From assembly GCA_024689485.1 (NCBI GenBank), contig JAILDK010000073.1, positions 1 through 43,847 of the forward strand: a stretch of 43,847 nucleotides of DNA. The letters are read 5' to 3'. Positions 1 through 8,446 of this stretch are shown one piece after another. Source of the DNA: Fibrobacter sp. (GTDB taxonomy: Bacteria; Fibrobacterota; Fibrobacteria; Fibrobacterales; Fibrobacteraceae). Below the pieces are notes generated by a model that did not search any database, was not told where the DNA came from, and worked only from the letters and a program-made list of their open reading frames with translations. Numbering within the stretch: the stretch's first letter is position 1; every line of letters starts with the position of its first letter. Position numbers and translations under genes: made by a program.

Positions 1-39
1 TTGACGCTCTTTATCGCTATCAAGAATAGGAGGTACCGT

Positions 40-423
40 ATGAAGAACAACGAATCCGCATACTGCGAAATCAATGATCACGGTCGCCTGCTGACGGCGA
101 ACAAGCGATTCTGCCGCCTGTTCGGTTACAAGGAAGAACAGGTCGAGTGGCATTATATTCGCGATGTTTTCCGCTACGATCAGGATTGGACTTCGTTCAT
201 CCAGAACGCGACGGCAAAGGCTTCGCACTTTATTGTGCGCCTCAAGAACCGCAAAGGCCGTAGCTTCCTCGCAAGCATTTCCCGCGAAGCCTCCGAATCG
301 AACGGAAAGACCGTTTACCAGAACACCTTCCAAAAACTTTCGGACATCGCAGAAACGGGTGGCGTGGAAACATTCATGGTGGAAGAGCCTCTTTACGAAG
401 CACCACAGACCATCGCCCTTTAA
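40..423 (+). CDS. Small single-domain PAS protein
   Basis: The 127-residue product is almost entirely one PAS fold. The segment reading CEINDHGRLLTANKRFCRLFGY is the usual PAS N-terminal strand and helix, followed by an EEQVEW helix and a C-terminal sheet (FIVRLKNRKGRSFLASISRE). No kinase, GGDEF, HTH or membrane segment follows, so it probably senses a ligand or binds another protein, and its partner is not visible. The frame is open to base 1 through a TTG, but I chose the ATG at 40 because a perfect AGGAGG lies at 28-33 with a 6-nt spacer. A strong terminator follows at once, so it ends its transcription unit. Function beyond PAS sensing is unknown. Confidence 0.8.
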   Translation: MKNNESAYCEINDHGRLLTANKRFCRLFGYKEEQVEWHYIRDVFRYDQDWTSFIQNATAKASHFIVRLKNRKGRSFLASISREASESNGKTVYQNTFQKLSDIAETGGVETFMVEEPLYEAPQTIAL

Positions 424-461
424 TTTTTATTGCTAGAAAACTCCCTTCTCGTAAGGAATCG

Positions 462-498
462 GCCTCCCTCAAGAACCACAGAGGGAGGCTGATTTTTT
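462..498 (+). terminator. Rho-independent terminator after the PAS gene
   Basis: A 9-bp perfect stem, GCCTCCCTC at 462-470 and GAGGGAGGC at 481-489, encloses a 10-nt loop and is followed by a run of six T at 493-498. It separates the PAS gene from argH. Confidence 0.9.
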
Positions 499-543
499 AT
501 CTTTTAGACGGATAAAAAAATTTCACTTGTGAAGAGGTTCCAA

Positions 544-1947
544 ATGGCCGAAAAGAAAGGCAAAAAAATGATGTGGGACGGCCGCTTTGACTGCGGAATG
601 GCCCAGAGCATGATCGATCTCAGCTTCAGCTTGGATTTTGACAAGGAGCTTTTGGAAGAAGACATCCAGGGTTCTCTCGGCCACGGAAAGGGCCTTGTGG
701 AATCCGGCGTTCTCACCAAGACAGATTATGCTAAGATTCGCAAAGGCCTTTTGGGAATCCTCGACGACGTTCATGCCGGCAAGAACCTTTGGCTCCCGAC
801 GGACGAAGACGTTCACATGGCCGTGGAACGCGTTTTGACGGACCGCATCGGCGATCTCGGCAAAAAGATTCACACCGGCAGAAGCCGCAACGACCAGGTT
901 TCCACGGACTTCAAACTTTACATGCGTCACCGCGCTGCGGAAATCCGCGCTCTCGTGGTGGAATTGCAGAAGAGCGTTCTCGACGTCGCCAAGAAGAATT
1001 TCGGCAAGATCATGCCGGGCTACACGCACTTGCAGCAGGCCCAGCCGATTCTCTTTAGCCATTACATGATGAGCCTCTTCTTCGCGCTTTCCCGCGACGT
1101 GAAGCGCCTGGATAATTTCCTCGAATTGCACGTGGAACTTCCGCTCGGCAGCGGTGCGATTGCAGGTTCTGCATTCCCGTACCACCGTCAGCTCGTCGCA
1201 GAAGAACTCGGTTTTGAACGTCCGAGCGCAAACAGCATCGACGCCGTTTCGCACCGTGACATGGCTCTCGAATTTTTGAACGACCTCGCAATCATTGCGA
1301 ATACGCTCAGCCGTTATGCAGAAGACTTTGTGATTTGGAGCTCTTCGGAATTCGGCTATCTGACCCTTTCCGACGCCTTCTCGAGCGGTTCTTCCATGAT
1401 GCCGCAGAAGAAGAATCCGGATTCGATGGAACTGATCCGCGGCAAGTCCGGCCGTATGCTCGGCAATTACACGGCGATGTTTACCTTGGTCAAGGGCGCT
1501 CCGCTTTCTTACAGCCGCGACCTTCAGGAAGACAAGCAGCCGGTCTTTGACAGCACGCACACCGCCAAGGTTCTCCTTCGCGTGATGAGCGAAGCGATTG
1601 CTAGCGCCCGCTGGAATTTTGACAAGATGGAAGATCGCATGCTCCCGGCGCTCCTCGCCACGGACCTGGCGGACATCTTGGTGGAAGACGGCATTCCGTT
1701 CCGCGATGCACACCGTATCGTGGGAAGCCTTGTCGGCGAAGCGGCCAAGCTCGGTGAACAGTTCACGGATCTTTCCGATGAAGAATGGGCAGCCAAGGGC
1801 GTGCCGAATCCGAAGGACGTGAAGAAGCGTTTGACCTTTGCCTATTCCGTTTCCCGTCGTAACATCGAAGGCGGTACCGGCGCGAACTCGGTGAAGAACC
1901 AGTTCAAGAAGGCAGAAGCGATTCTCAAGAAAGAATTGAAGAAGTAA
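544..1947 (+). CDS. argH: Argininosuccinate lyase
   Basis: This cytoplasmic homotetrameric enzyme cleaves argininosuccinate to arginine and fumarate, the last step of arginine synthesis. The 467-residue length is normal. The fumarase/aspartase superfamily signature GSSMMPQKKNPDS is present, as are HTGRSRNDQ near the N-terminus and PGYTHLQQAQP in the middle, which carries the conserved active-site Thr-His. The frame could open at a GTG at 529, but the ATG at 544 has GAAGAGG at 531-537 and gives a typical N-terminus. It stands alone between two terminators, with no other arginine gene nearby. The family assignment is secure. Confidence 0.97.
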   Translation: MAEKKGKKMMWDGRFDCGMAQSMIDLSFSLDFDKELLEEDIQGSLGHGKGLVESGVLTKTDYAKIRKGLLGILDDVHAGKNLWLPTDEDVHMAVERVLTDRIGDLGKKIHTGRSRNDQVSTDFKLYMRHRAAEIRALVVELQKSVLDVAKKNFGKIMPGYTHLQQAQPILFSHYMMSLFFALSRDVKRLDNFLELHVELPLGSGAIAGSAFPYHRQLVAEELGFERPSANSIDAVSHRDMALEFLNDLAIIANTLSRYAEDFVIWSSSEFGYLTLSDAFSSGSSMMPQKKNPDSMELIRGKSGRMLGNYTAMFTLVKGAPLSYSRDLQEDKQPVFDSTHTAKVLLRVMSEAIASARWNFDKMEDRMLPALLATDLADILVEDGIPFRDAHRIVGSLVGEAAKLGEQFTDLSDEEWAAKGVPNPKDVKKRLTFAYSVSRRNIEGGTGANSVKNQFKKAEAILKKELKK

Positions 1948-1962
1948 CTCTTTCGATTCAAC

Positions 1963-2002
1963 AGAAAAGCCCGGCACAGATAAACTGCCGGGCTTTTCTT
2001 TT
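1963..2002. terminator. Bidirectional terminator between argH and copA
   Basis: A perfect 14-bp stem, AGAAAAGCCCGGCA at 1963-1976 and TGCCGGGCTTTTCT at 1986-1999, has a 9-nt loop. T-rich ends on both strands serve the convergent argH and copA. Confidence 0.93.
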
Positions 2003-2013
2003 ACAGATTTATT

Positions 2014-4506
2014 TTAGCCTTTGAATACGTAGCCAGCCTTTGTGATAACGGTTTCGATATCTGCATCCGAAGGCATTTCCGAGAATTCGATTTCAACGGA
2101 TTTCTTTTTATGATTTGCCGTCGCGACCAAGATTCCGGGCAAAGTTTCTAAAGCCTGTTTCACATGGGCTTCGCAATGCGGGCACATCATGCCTTCGACT
2201 TTTAAGGTCCGAACATTCGCCTTTTTCGCTTCCGGATTTTTGAAAAAGTTCAAGCGCAGCGCATTCGTCACCACGCAGAAGCTCGAAAGGCTCATCGCGA
2301 GAGCGGCAAAAGTCGCATTCAAAGTCCAACCGAAGAAGTGGTAGTAGCAGCCCGCCGCGAGCGGAATGCCGACCACGTTGTAAATAAACGCCCAGAAAAG
2401 GTTTTCGTGAATATTCCGAATCGTTTTACGGCTCAAGCGAATGGCGGTTACCACGTCAAGCAGAGAGCTTTTTACGAGCACCACGTCCGCCGCATCCATC
2501 GCCACATCCGTTCCCGCTCCAATCGCAATTCCCACATCGGCACGGGTCAGCGCAGGCGCATCATTGATACCGTCCCCCACCATCGCCACTTTCGCATTCT
2601 TTTTACCGCTAGCCAAAAGTTCTGCCTGGAGCCGTTGAATGACCGCATCCTTTTCATTCGAAAGGACATCGGCAATCACCTCGTCAATGCCAGCCGTCTT
2701 CGCAATCGCCTGAGCGGTCCGCACATTGTCACCGGTGAGCATCACCACGCGAAGGCCCATCTGGCGAAGCTCCGAGACTGCCCTCGCCGAATCCGGTTTC
2801 ACCTGATCTGCAACCGCAATGATTCCCAAAAAACGCGTTCCCAGCACAAACAAAAGCGGCGTCGAACCGGCATTCGAAAGCGCTTCCACCTGCAAGTCCA
2901 CATCCTTAGAAAGTGCAACCTGGGATGCAATAAATTTATACGACCCGCCGACTAAAAGTTCCTTCTTTCCGTCAACAGAAATTTTTGCCGAAAGACCATT
3001 CCCCGGAAGAGCGGTAAATTCCGAAACTTCCTCAAGGTCCGCATTTAAAGCCTTCGCCATGATCGCCTTTGCCAAGGGATGTTCGCTTTTCGCTTCGAGG
3101 CTCGCCGCAAGTTTCAAAAGTTCCGTTTCCGAAACGCCTTCCGCCGGGAGAATTTTTGTGACTTCCGGTTCACCACGGGTAATCGTACCCGTCTTATCGA
3201 GCACCACAACTTCGGAGCGGCCAGTCGTTTCAAGCGCCGCCGACGTCTTAAAGAGAATTCCATTCTTTGCACCGACGCCGTTACCGACCATAATCGCCAC
3301 AGGCGTCGCAAGGCCGAGCGCACACGGGCAACTGATGACAAGCACCGAAATACCGCGAGCAAGCGCAAAGCCCACGTAGGCTCCCACCAAAATCCAAACG
3401 CCAATCGTCACGACCGCAATCGAAATCACGACTGGCACAAAAATTCCAGCGACCTGATCCGCAATCTTGGAAATCGGGGCCTTGGTCGCCGCCGCATCCG
3501 AAACCATCTGGATGATTTTCGAAAGAGTCGTATCTTCACCCACGCGGGTCGCCTTGCACTTCAAAAATCCGGAACGATTGATCGTCGCCGCCGAAACGCG
3601 GTCATCGACCGTTTTATCGACCGGAATACTTTCGCCCGTCAAAGCGGATTCATTGACCGCGGAACAGCCTTCCAAAACAAAGCCGTCCACCGGAATGCTG
3701 TCGCCCGGGCGAACCGCAAAAACGTCGCCCACCTTCAGCTGTTCTACAGGAACAATCCTTTCCACTTCCCGCCCGTTTTCCGTCACCACGAGCCGCGCCA
3801 TTTTCGGAGCGAGATCCATCAAGCCTTTGAGCGCATTCGTCGTGCGGCCTTTGGAAATCGCTTCCAAAAGCTTGCCCACCGTAATCAGGGTCACAATCGT
3901 CGCCGCACCTTCAAAAAAGTAAGAGCCTTCTCCGCCACGCGTCATCTGGAACAAGACCGCCAAACTGTACAAATAGGAAACGCCCGAACCCAAAGCCACA
4001 AGCGAATCCATATTCGGAGCCCGATGCAAAATGCCCTTGAAGCCGTTCACAAAGAACTTCTGGTTAATCACCAGAATGATTCCCGCAAGCGTCATCTGCA
4101 CCAGAGCAATCGCCACAAAATTCGGTGCAGGTTCCATAAACCAGCTCGGCAGCGGAAGATCAAACATCATGTGTCCCATGCTAAAATACAGCAGAGGAAC
4201 AAGGAAGATGAGAGAAGCGATCAAACGCCTTTTAAGAATGGGAATCTCTTTGTTTTCAAGCGATGCCGCAGAAAGCGCCGGCGAAGACGTTTTTCCTGGG
4301 CGAGCCTCACCCGCAAGCGTTGCCCCGTAACCCGCCTTTTCCACCGCCGAAATCACGTCCGACGACGAAACGGATCCGTTCACCTGCATGGAATTTGTCA
4401 AAAGGCTCACCGCGCAAGAATCCACGCCAGGGAGCGCCTGAACTGCTTTTTCCACACGAGCGACGCATGCGGCGCAGCTCATTCCTGTGACAGAGTACTT
4501 TCCCAT
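2014..4506 (-). CDS. copA: Copper-exporting P1B-type ATPase with HMA domains at both ends
   Basis: This 830-residue inner-membrane ATPase should pump Cu(I) out of the cytoplasm. The N-terminal HMA domain has GMSCAAC (C11, C14). The core follows in order: TGES actuator loop, the transmembrane metal site SCPCALG near residue 390, the phosphorylation site DKTGT near 437, the SEHPLA motif, and GDGINDAP near 640. Unusually, a second HMA domain sits at the extreme C-terminus (about residues 765-830, C775 and C778 in GMMCPHC), after the last membrane helices. Most bacterial CopA proteins carry HMA domains only at the N-terminus. It is the third gene after csoR and the HMA protein at 4528, so copper-dependent derepression is likely. 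Specificity for Cu(I) over Ag(I) cannot be separated. Confidence 0.93.
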   Translation of the reverse strand: MGKYSVTGMSCAACVARVEKAVQALPGVDSCAVSLLTNSMQVNGSVSSSDVISAVEKAGYGATLAGEARPGKTSSPALSAASLENKEIPILKRRLIASLIFLVPLLYFSMGHMMFDLPLPSWFMEPAPNFVAIALVQMTLAGIILVINQKFFVNGFKGILHRAPNMDSLVALGSGVSYLYSLAVLFQMTRGGEGSYFFEGAATIVTLITVGKLLEAISKGRTTNALKGLMDLAPKMARLVVTENGREVERIVPVEQLKVGDVFAVRPGDSIPVDGFVLEGCSAVNESALTGESIPVDKTVDDRVSAATINRSGFLKCKATRVGEDTTLSKIIQMVSDAAATKAPISKIADQVAGIFVPVVISIAVVTIGVWILVGAYVGFALARGISVLVISCPCALGLATPVAIMVGNGVGAKNGILFKTSAALETTGRSEVVVLDKTGTITRGEPEVTKILPAEGVSETELLKLAASLEAKSEHPLAKAIMAKALNADLEEVSEFTALPGNGLSAKISVDGKKELLVGGSYKFIASQVALSKDVDLQVEALSNAGSTPLLFVLGTRFLGIIAVADQVKPDSARAVSELRQMGLRVVMLTGDNVRTAQAIAKTAGIDEVIADVLSNEKDAVIQRLQAELLASGKKNAKVAMVGDGINDAPALTRADVGIAIGAGTDVAMDAADVVLVKSSLLDVVTAIRLSRKTIRNIHENLFWAFIYNVVGIPLAAGCYYHFFGWTLNATFAALAMSLSSFCVVTNALRLNFFKNPEAKKANVRTLKVEGMMCPHCEAHVKQALETLPGILVATANHKKKSVEIEFSEMPSDADIETVITKAGYVFKG

Positions 4507-4527
4507 TCTGCTCTCAAGCGTTAAAGG

Positions 4528-4896
4528 TTAGCGATCTTCGATCGAAACAACGTTGAAATTGCCAGCCTTCTGAACCGCGGAACGAATTTCTTCTTCCGAA
4601 ACTTCACGGATGGCGTCAAACTTCGCCACGGCCTTTTTCAGGTTCACCTTGGCAGAAGCCCCGTTGATTTCATTCAAAGCGTTCTGCACACGCGCCTGGC
4701 ATTTTTCGCACATCATGCCCTGAATCTTGATGTTCTTTTTGAAAACGACTGCACCGTCGAGCTTCTTTTCGAGGGCGCAGGTTCCCCCACTGTTACCGCC
4801 GCAGCAAGAGCCTTGACCCTTGAAATGGCGAATGGAAGTGCGTACCGCGAAGAAGATGGCGAGTACGATAATGGCGATAATGATAACGTTGATCAC
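4528..4896 (-). CDS. Membrane-anchored Cys-rich HMA protein, probable copper chaperone
   Basis: The 122-residue product starts with one membrane helix (residues 2-18) and a basic stretch. A Cys/Gly-rich segment (C31, C32, C40) follows, resembling the short FeoB-associated Cys-rich membrane proteins. From about residue 55 it has an HMA domain with GMMCEKC (C63, C66). The HMA site resembles the C-terminal HMA of CopA next door (GMMCPHC) more than the N-terminal one (GMSCAAC). The start is GTG, supported by AGGAG about 6-8 nt upstream. It lies between csoR and copA with gaps of about 20 nt. I infer that it hands Cu(I) to CopA at the inner face of the membrane; mercury or silver binding is also possible. 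Confidence 0.8.
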   Translation of the reverse strand: MINVIIIAIIVLAIFFAVRTSIRHFKGQGSCCGGNSGGTCALEKKLDGAVVFKKNIKIQGMMCEKCQARVQNALNEINGASAKVNLKKAVAKFDAIREVSEEEIRSAVQKAGNFNVVSIEDR

Positions 4897-4914
4897 AGTG
4901 ATCTCCTTTGAAAA

Positions 4915-5196
4915 TTATTTCATCAATTTTTGAAGCGTTTTTAAGAGTTCATCGATAACGGTGTCGTCGCCTTCGCGCACATGTTTTGCAACGCAAGTGC
5001 GAAGATGATTTGAAAGCAGCACCTTGTTAAACGAATTGAGGGCAGCATTGACCGCCGCGACCTGGGTCAAAACGTCTGTACAATAGGCGTCCTTTTCAAT
5101 CATTCCCTTGATGCCCTTGATCTGACCTTCAATCCGGTTTAAGCGGGTCATCAACTGTTTGACTTCTTCAGGATCTCGATGTTTTGTCTTTTGCAT
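4915..5196 (-). CDS. csoR: CsoR-family copper-sensing repressor
   Basis: The 93-residue all-helical product belongs to the CsoR/RcnR (DUF156) family. It shows the family opening RLNRIEGQIKGI and the Cu(I) ligand triad C39, H64 and C68 (YCTDVL and NHLRTC), with the same spacing as characterised CsoR (C36, H61, C65 in Mycobacterium tuberculosis). That pattern favours copper over nickel (RcnR) or formaldehyde (FrmR). The frame is open to 5241, but that longer start would run through the operator; the ATG at 5196 gives the canonical N-terminus. It heads the operon csoR-HMA protein-copA and has an operator directly upstream, so it is probably autoregulated. Confidence 0.92.
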   Translation of the reverse strand: MQKTKHRDPEEVKQLMTRLNRIEGQIKGIKGMIEKDAYCTDVLTQVAAVNAALNSFNKVLLSNHLRTCVAKHVREGDDTVIDELLKTLQKLMK

Positions 5197-5208
5197 GCTC
5201 AAAATATA

Positions 5209-5225
5209 ATACCCCCAAGGGGTAT
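5209..5225. promoter_or_regulatory. CsoR operator overlapping the copper operon promoter
   Basis: The sequence ATACCCCCAAGGGGTAT is a near-perfect palindrome of the G/C-tract type bound by CsoR proteins. It begins 13 nt upstream of the csoR ATG. On the minus strand it lies between a TTGCAA and an AT-rich TATTATAT segment, plausible -35 and -10 elements, so bound CsoR would block polymerase. Confidence 0.85.
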
Positions 5226-5238
5226 ATTGCAAGGGGCA

Positions 5239-5264
5239 CAAAAAAAGCTCCCGTTTTCGGGAGC
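5239..5264 (-). terminator. Terminator closing the long minus-strand run
   Basis: The stem GCTCCCG/CGGGAGC at 5247-5264 is followed on the minus strand by about eight U residues (5246-5239). It ends transcription of the genes from 5305 upward just before the copper promoter begins. Confidence 0.9.
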
Positions 5265-5304
5265 GATTCTCGTCTAATCGGAGCTTTGAAACTCTGGAAA
5301 AGGT

Positions 5305-5988
5305 TTAACGGCGCTTACGATCCTGCGGAGCGAGGCGTTCCGTAATTTTGGAAAGGCTATCGTAGAGTTCGAGGAAGTCTTCCACCCAAATCGCATCGCG
5401 TTCACCGACCAAAGAGAGCGCGTTTTCCAGCGTATGTTCCGCATTGTACGGACCCACCACGGCTCCCGTCGGAGAATGTCCAAAACCCGAAGCGTGCTGG
5501 CTGTAAAGAATCATCGCGGCACGTGCGCGGTAAGAACGGTGCAAACGAGAAATCAGCTGCGAACGGAGCGAAAACAGTTCCGAATACGCTTTGTCAAACT
5601 TCCCCTGCGAAAGAAGTTCCTTGGCGCGTTCCATGTTATGCGAAAACGAAATGCGTTCCGCCACCGGAATCAGGTAATTCTTGGCCGTAAGAGAAGCCTG
5701 CAAACGGGAAATCTCTTTTTCGATCGCAGAGGCGTTCCAAAGGGAAACCTTTGCCGGTGCAGGCTTTGCTGTGCGGGCGAGTTCCTTTTCATGTTCATTG
5801 ACCCAACGATTCAAACGCACGATCATCTCATGCGCTTCTTCCATTCCGCCGACAGCAATATAATCGCCAATACGCGACAGCGAAAACTCCGCATAAGCAA
5901 GACGCCAATACGGCAAGCGATCCTTTTTACGGAGCTCGTCTACTTTGCCTTTTAAGGCAAGATATTCAGCGTCTAACGCTTCACTCAT
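5305..5988 (-). CDS. Uncharacterised helical protein, last gene of the stator module
   Basis: I do not recognise this 227-residue protein. It is predicted mostly helical and charged, with no signal peptide, membrane helix or catalytic motif, so it is probably cytoplasmic. A stretch around residues 100-165 rich in Leu, Arg and Ser suggests paired helices. Its ATG overlaps the stop of the MotB-like gene by four bases, which implies translational coupling and a stoichiometric partner of that protein. The terminator lies 40 nt downstream. By position it could be a cytoplasmic adaptor for the stator tail or an effector. Neither role is shown by the sequence. Confidence 0.75.
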   Translation of the reverse strand: MSEALDAEYLALKGKVDELRKKDRLPYWRLAYAEFSLSRIGDYIAVGGMEEAHEMIVRLNRWVNEHEKELARTAKPAPAKVSLWNASAIEKEISRLQASLTAKNYLIPVAERISFSHNMERAKELLSQGKFDKAYSELFSLRSQLISRLHRSYRARAAMILYSQHASGFGHSPTGAVVGPYNAEHTLENALSLVGERDAIWVEDFLELYDSLSKITERLAPQDRKRR

Positions 5989-6629
5989 TTCTGCACAACC
6001 TCAGCCGCTTCTGCCTTGCGAATCGGCGTAATACCGATTTCTACGCGACGGTTCAAACGGCGATTTTCTTCACTCGTATTCGGCACGCGCGGATGGAAAG
6101 GTCCAAAGCCCGCGGCAAAAACGCGTTCACCCGGAAAACCCTGATCGATCAAAGTCTTGACCACGTTGACCGCACGTTCCGTCGAAAGATTCCAGTTCGT
6201 GTAAGTCGGAGAATTCGTCGGCGTGTCATCGGTAAAGCCGGAGACCATAATCGCGTCACCGGTATCGAGCACGTCTTGCAAACCTTGGCCGATCGATTTG
6301 ATGATGCTGACGCCTTCTGCGGTCAAATCGGCACCGTTACGCGGAAAAAGGAACGACGCCTGAATTTGGATGTTTCCATTTTCCAATGCGATGATTCCCT
6401 TTTCGAGAGGCGCTTTTAAGCTCTGGGAAAGCAGCGCATTGCGTTCCTTGGCAACGCGACGCATTTCTTCTTGGCAGCTCACGACTTCCTGTTCGGTACG
6501 CGTCAGCGCTTCCGCCTTCTTTTCTTTCATCGTCGTCATCGCGACAAACGCAAGAATAAAGAGGGCAAGAAGACCTGCCGTCAAGTCCGTAAAAATCAGC
6601 CAGTGGCTATCTTCGCGACGCTTCGCCAT
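5985..6629 (-). CDS. MotB/ZorB-like OmpA-domain stator subunit
   Basis: The 214-residue product has the MotB plan. A short basic cytoplasmic N-terminus precedes one membrane helix (about 10-30) carrying an acidic residue, D15 in IFTDLTAG, at the position of the proton- or ion-binding Asp of MotB. A short coiled linker (35-70) leads to an OmpA-like peptidoglycan-binding domain (about 85-200) with SGFTDD, NWNLSTERA and NRRLNRRVEI. It follows the MotA/TolQ-like gene by three bases and overlaps the next gene by four. No flagellar genes are near, so flagellar MotB is unlikely. ZorB of the Zorya defence system and other 5:2 rotary motor subunits have the same architecture. Confidence 0.87.
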   Translation of the reverse strand: MAKRREDSHWLIFTDLTAGLLALFILAFVAMTTMKEKKAEALTRTEQEVVSCQEEMRRVAKERNALLSQSLKAPLEKGIIALENGNIQIQASFLFPRNGADLTAEGVSIIKSIGQGLQDVLDTGDAIMVSGFTDDTPTNSPTYTNWNLSTERAVNVVKTLIDQGFPGERVFAAGFGPFHPRVPNTSEENRRLNRRVEIGITPIRKAEAAEVVQK

Positions 6630-6632
6630 AGA

Positions 6633-8444
6633 TTAGTCCACCTTCTTCGGAGCCTTCTGAACCTGATCCAGGATTTCGAGGAGGATTTCCTGGGTCTTCA
6701 AAGCGTTTTCAAGCAGCACTTCGCCAGAGCGTTCCTGGAAGGACTGCAACGCCGTGTTCAGCTGTTCGATAAAGTTCTGTTCGTTTTCGCGTTCCGGCAC
6801 ATCGCCCGAAAGCTTCGAAAGCACCGCTTCGATGCCCTTGCCGAACATTTCGAGGTTCGCCGCAAATTCGGACTGGTTCACACGCATGAGCGTTGCCGCT
6901 TCTGCGATGTTCGAGCCAAGTGCTTCCGTCGATTCGTTTTCCTTGACCACGCGGTTGTCGATTCCGGTGATGAGCGCCTGCTGGGAAGCGACAAGCGATT
7001 CGGAAGACTTGGCGAGTTCTGCGAAAGAAGTCTGCACCTTCTGAGAGAGATTTTCGATTTCGGAAGCGACCGTGTTCGAAAGTCCCACCGTCGAATCGTT
7101 TGCCTTGGAAGCGACTTCTTCTGCCACAGAACGAAGTACTTCGAGACCCTTCTGTTCGGCTTCGGCGACCTTTTCGGTCGAAGCCTTGAGAGAATCCATA
7201 AAGGTGTTCCACTGTTCGCCGGAGTTTGCCATCTGCGAATCGAGATGCGTAGAAATGGAATTTGCCACGCTCGAAGAGAGGTTCGAAATTTCTTTTTCGA
7301 GACCATCGACCACGCCCGATTCGATCGACTTGACGCTTGTCGAAAGTTTCTGCATTTCTTCGGAAAGGCCCGAAGTCACCTGAGAAAGGGAATCGCGGAG
7401 TTCTGCGGTTGCCGACTTGCCCGAAGCGGCAATGCCTTCTGCAGCGGACTTTTGCACCGCCGCGAATTCTTCCGAAAGTTTCTGGACCGCAGCCTGCATG
7501 CCTTCGAGAGCGGCCTTCTGAGCGGAAGCCAGATCCTGCATCGCCTTTTCACCGAACTTCGAAACGCTATCCGTAAAGGTCTGCTGCAACTGCGAAAGGT
7601 TCTGCTTTTGCACCTGTTCCATCGAAGCGAGGCTTGCCGACAGAGATTCGGAACGGGACGCTTCCGCCGCCTTCGAAGCTTCGACCATGCTCTGGAAATC
7701 CGCAGCACGAGCCGCATCCGAAGACTTCACCGTATCGATCAAACGACGGATTTCGTTTGCCGCCGCATTTTCTGCCGAAGCAGCCTTCGGGATCAAATAA
7801 AAGAGCGTAAATTCATCGAGTTCCGAAATCAGCTTTTCATGTTCCGATTCATACGAAGAATGGATAGAGCTCAAAACCAAGGAAGCGAACAAACCGCAAA
7901 GAGAAGATCCGAAGATACCCTTCATGCTCGCAAAAATATTCTGAATAATGCCGAGGGTCGTTTCGGAAGTCGCACTCGTATCAATTGCAGAACCCGCCGC
8001 ATTGATCGAAAGCATCAAACCGAAGAATGTACCCATCAAACCGAGAAGCACCACAACGCCGCTATGGCTATGCACGACCACTTCTTCCTTCGAAGCCCAC
8101 GTCGACTTGAGGAACGGAAGATCCTGTACCGTCACCACGACCTGCTTTGCAGCAAGGTGCTTCAAAAAGCGCACGCGGGAATTCAAAAAGCCTTCGCCTT
8201 CCACATCCGCATCCGAAGGGACAGAGCCCGCATTATAAACATCCGCAAGCTTCTTCGCCTGTTCCCTTTCCGCGTCAGTCGCACGGATTCCGCGGAAGAT
8301 ATTCCACGACGACAGAAGGTAAATTGCAAAAATCGCAATCATGATGAGCCAACCAAAAAGCGGGGCTCCAAAGTAGACAGCGCCCATCGCAAGAACGATT
8401 GCACCGATCAGGGAAATGATGAGAGTCCGAGAAGATTTTGTCAT
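6633..8444 (-). CDS. MotA/TolQ/ExbB-family channel protein with long coiled tail (ZorA-like)
   Basis: The 603-residue product has two N-terminal membrane helices (about 7-26 and 29-50), a cytoplasmic segment, and the MotA/TolQ core pair: TM3 with LLGLMGTFFGL (about 128-148) and TM4 (about 172-194). After residue 200 come about 400 residues of Ala/Ser/Glu/Lys-rich helical coiled coil, with recurring short ATAEL- and AAVQKS-like segments. TolQ and ExbB are about 230-245 residues and flagellar MotA about 290, so the tail is the special feature. ZorA of Zorya systems has the same plan of channel plus a long intracellular tail. With the MotB-like partner downstream it should form an ion-driven inner-membrane motor. 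What the tail drives or senses is unknown. Confidence 0.85.
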   Translation of the reverse strand: MTKSSRTLIISLIGAIVLAMGAVYFGAPLFGWLIMIAIFAIYLLSSWNIFRGIRATDAEREQAKKLADVYNAGSVPSDADVEGEGFLNSRVRFLKHLAAKQVVVTVQDLPFLKSTWASKEEVVVHSHSGVVVLLGLMGTFFGLMLSINAAGSAIDTSATSETTLGIIQNIFASMKGIFGSSLCGLFASLVLSSIHSSYESEHEKLISELDEFTLFYLIPKAASAENAAANEIRRLIDTVKSSDAARAADFQSMVEASKAAEASRSESLSASLASMEQVQKQNLSQLQQTFTDSVSKFGEKAMQDLASAQKAALEGMQAAVQKLSEEFAAVQKSAAEGIAASGKSATAELRDSLSQVTSGLSEEMQKLSTSVKSIESGVVDGLEKEISNLSSSVANSISTHLDSQMANSGEQWNTFMDSLKASTEKVAEAEQKGLEVLRSVAEEVASKANDSTVGLSNTVASEIENLSQKVQTSFAELAKSSESLVASQQALITGIDNRVVKENESTEALGSNIAEAATLMRVNQSEFAANLEMFGKGIEAVLSKLSGDVPERENEQNFIEQLNTALQSFQERSGEVLLENALKTQEILLEILDQVQKAPKKVD

Positions 8445-8446
8445 TG

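Noticed and set aside
523-1977. Long antisense open frame opposite argH (484 codons)
   Set aside because: It is a shadow of argH codon bias; no ribosome site or family pattern, and argH is certain.
5985-8444. Flagellar motor MotA/MotB
   Set aside because: No flagellar or chemotaxis genes are nearby and the channel protein tail is far too long for MotA.
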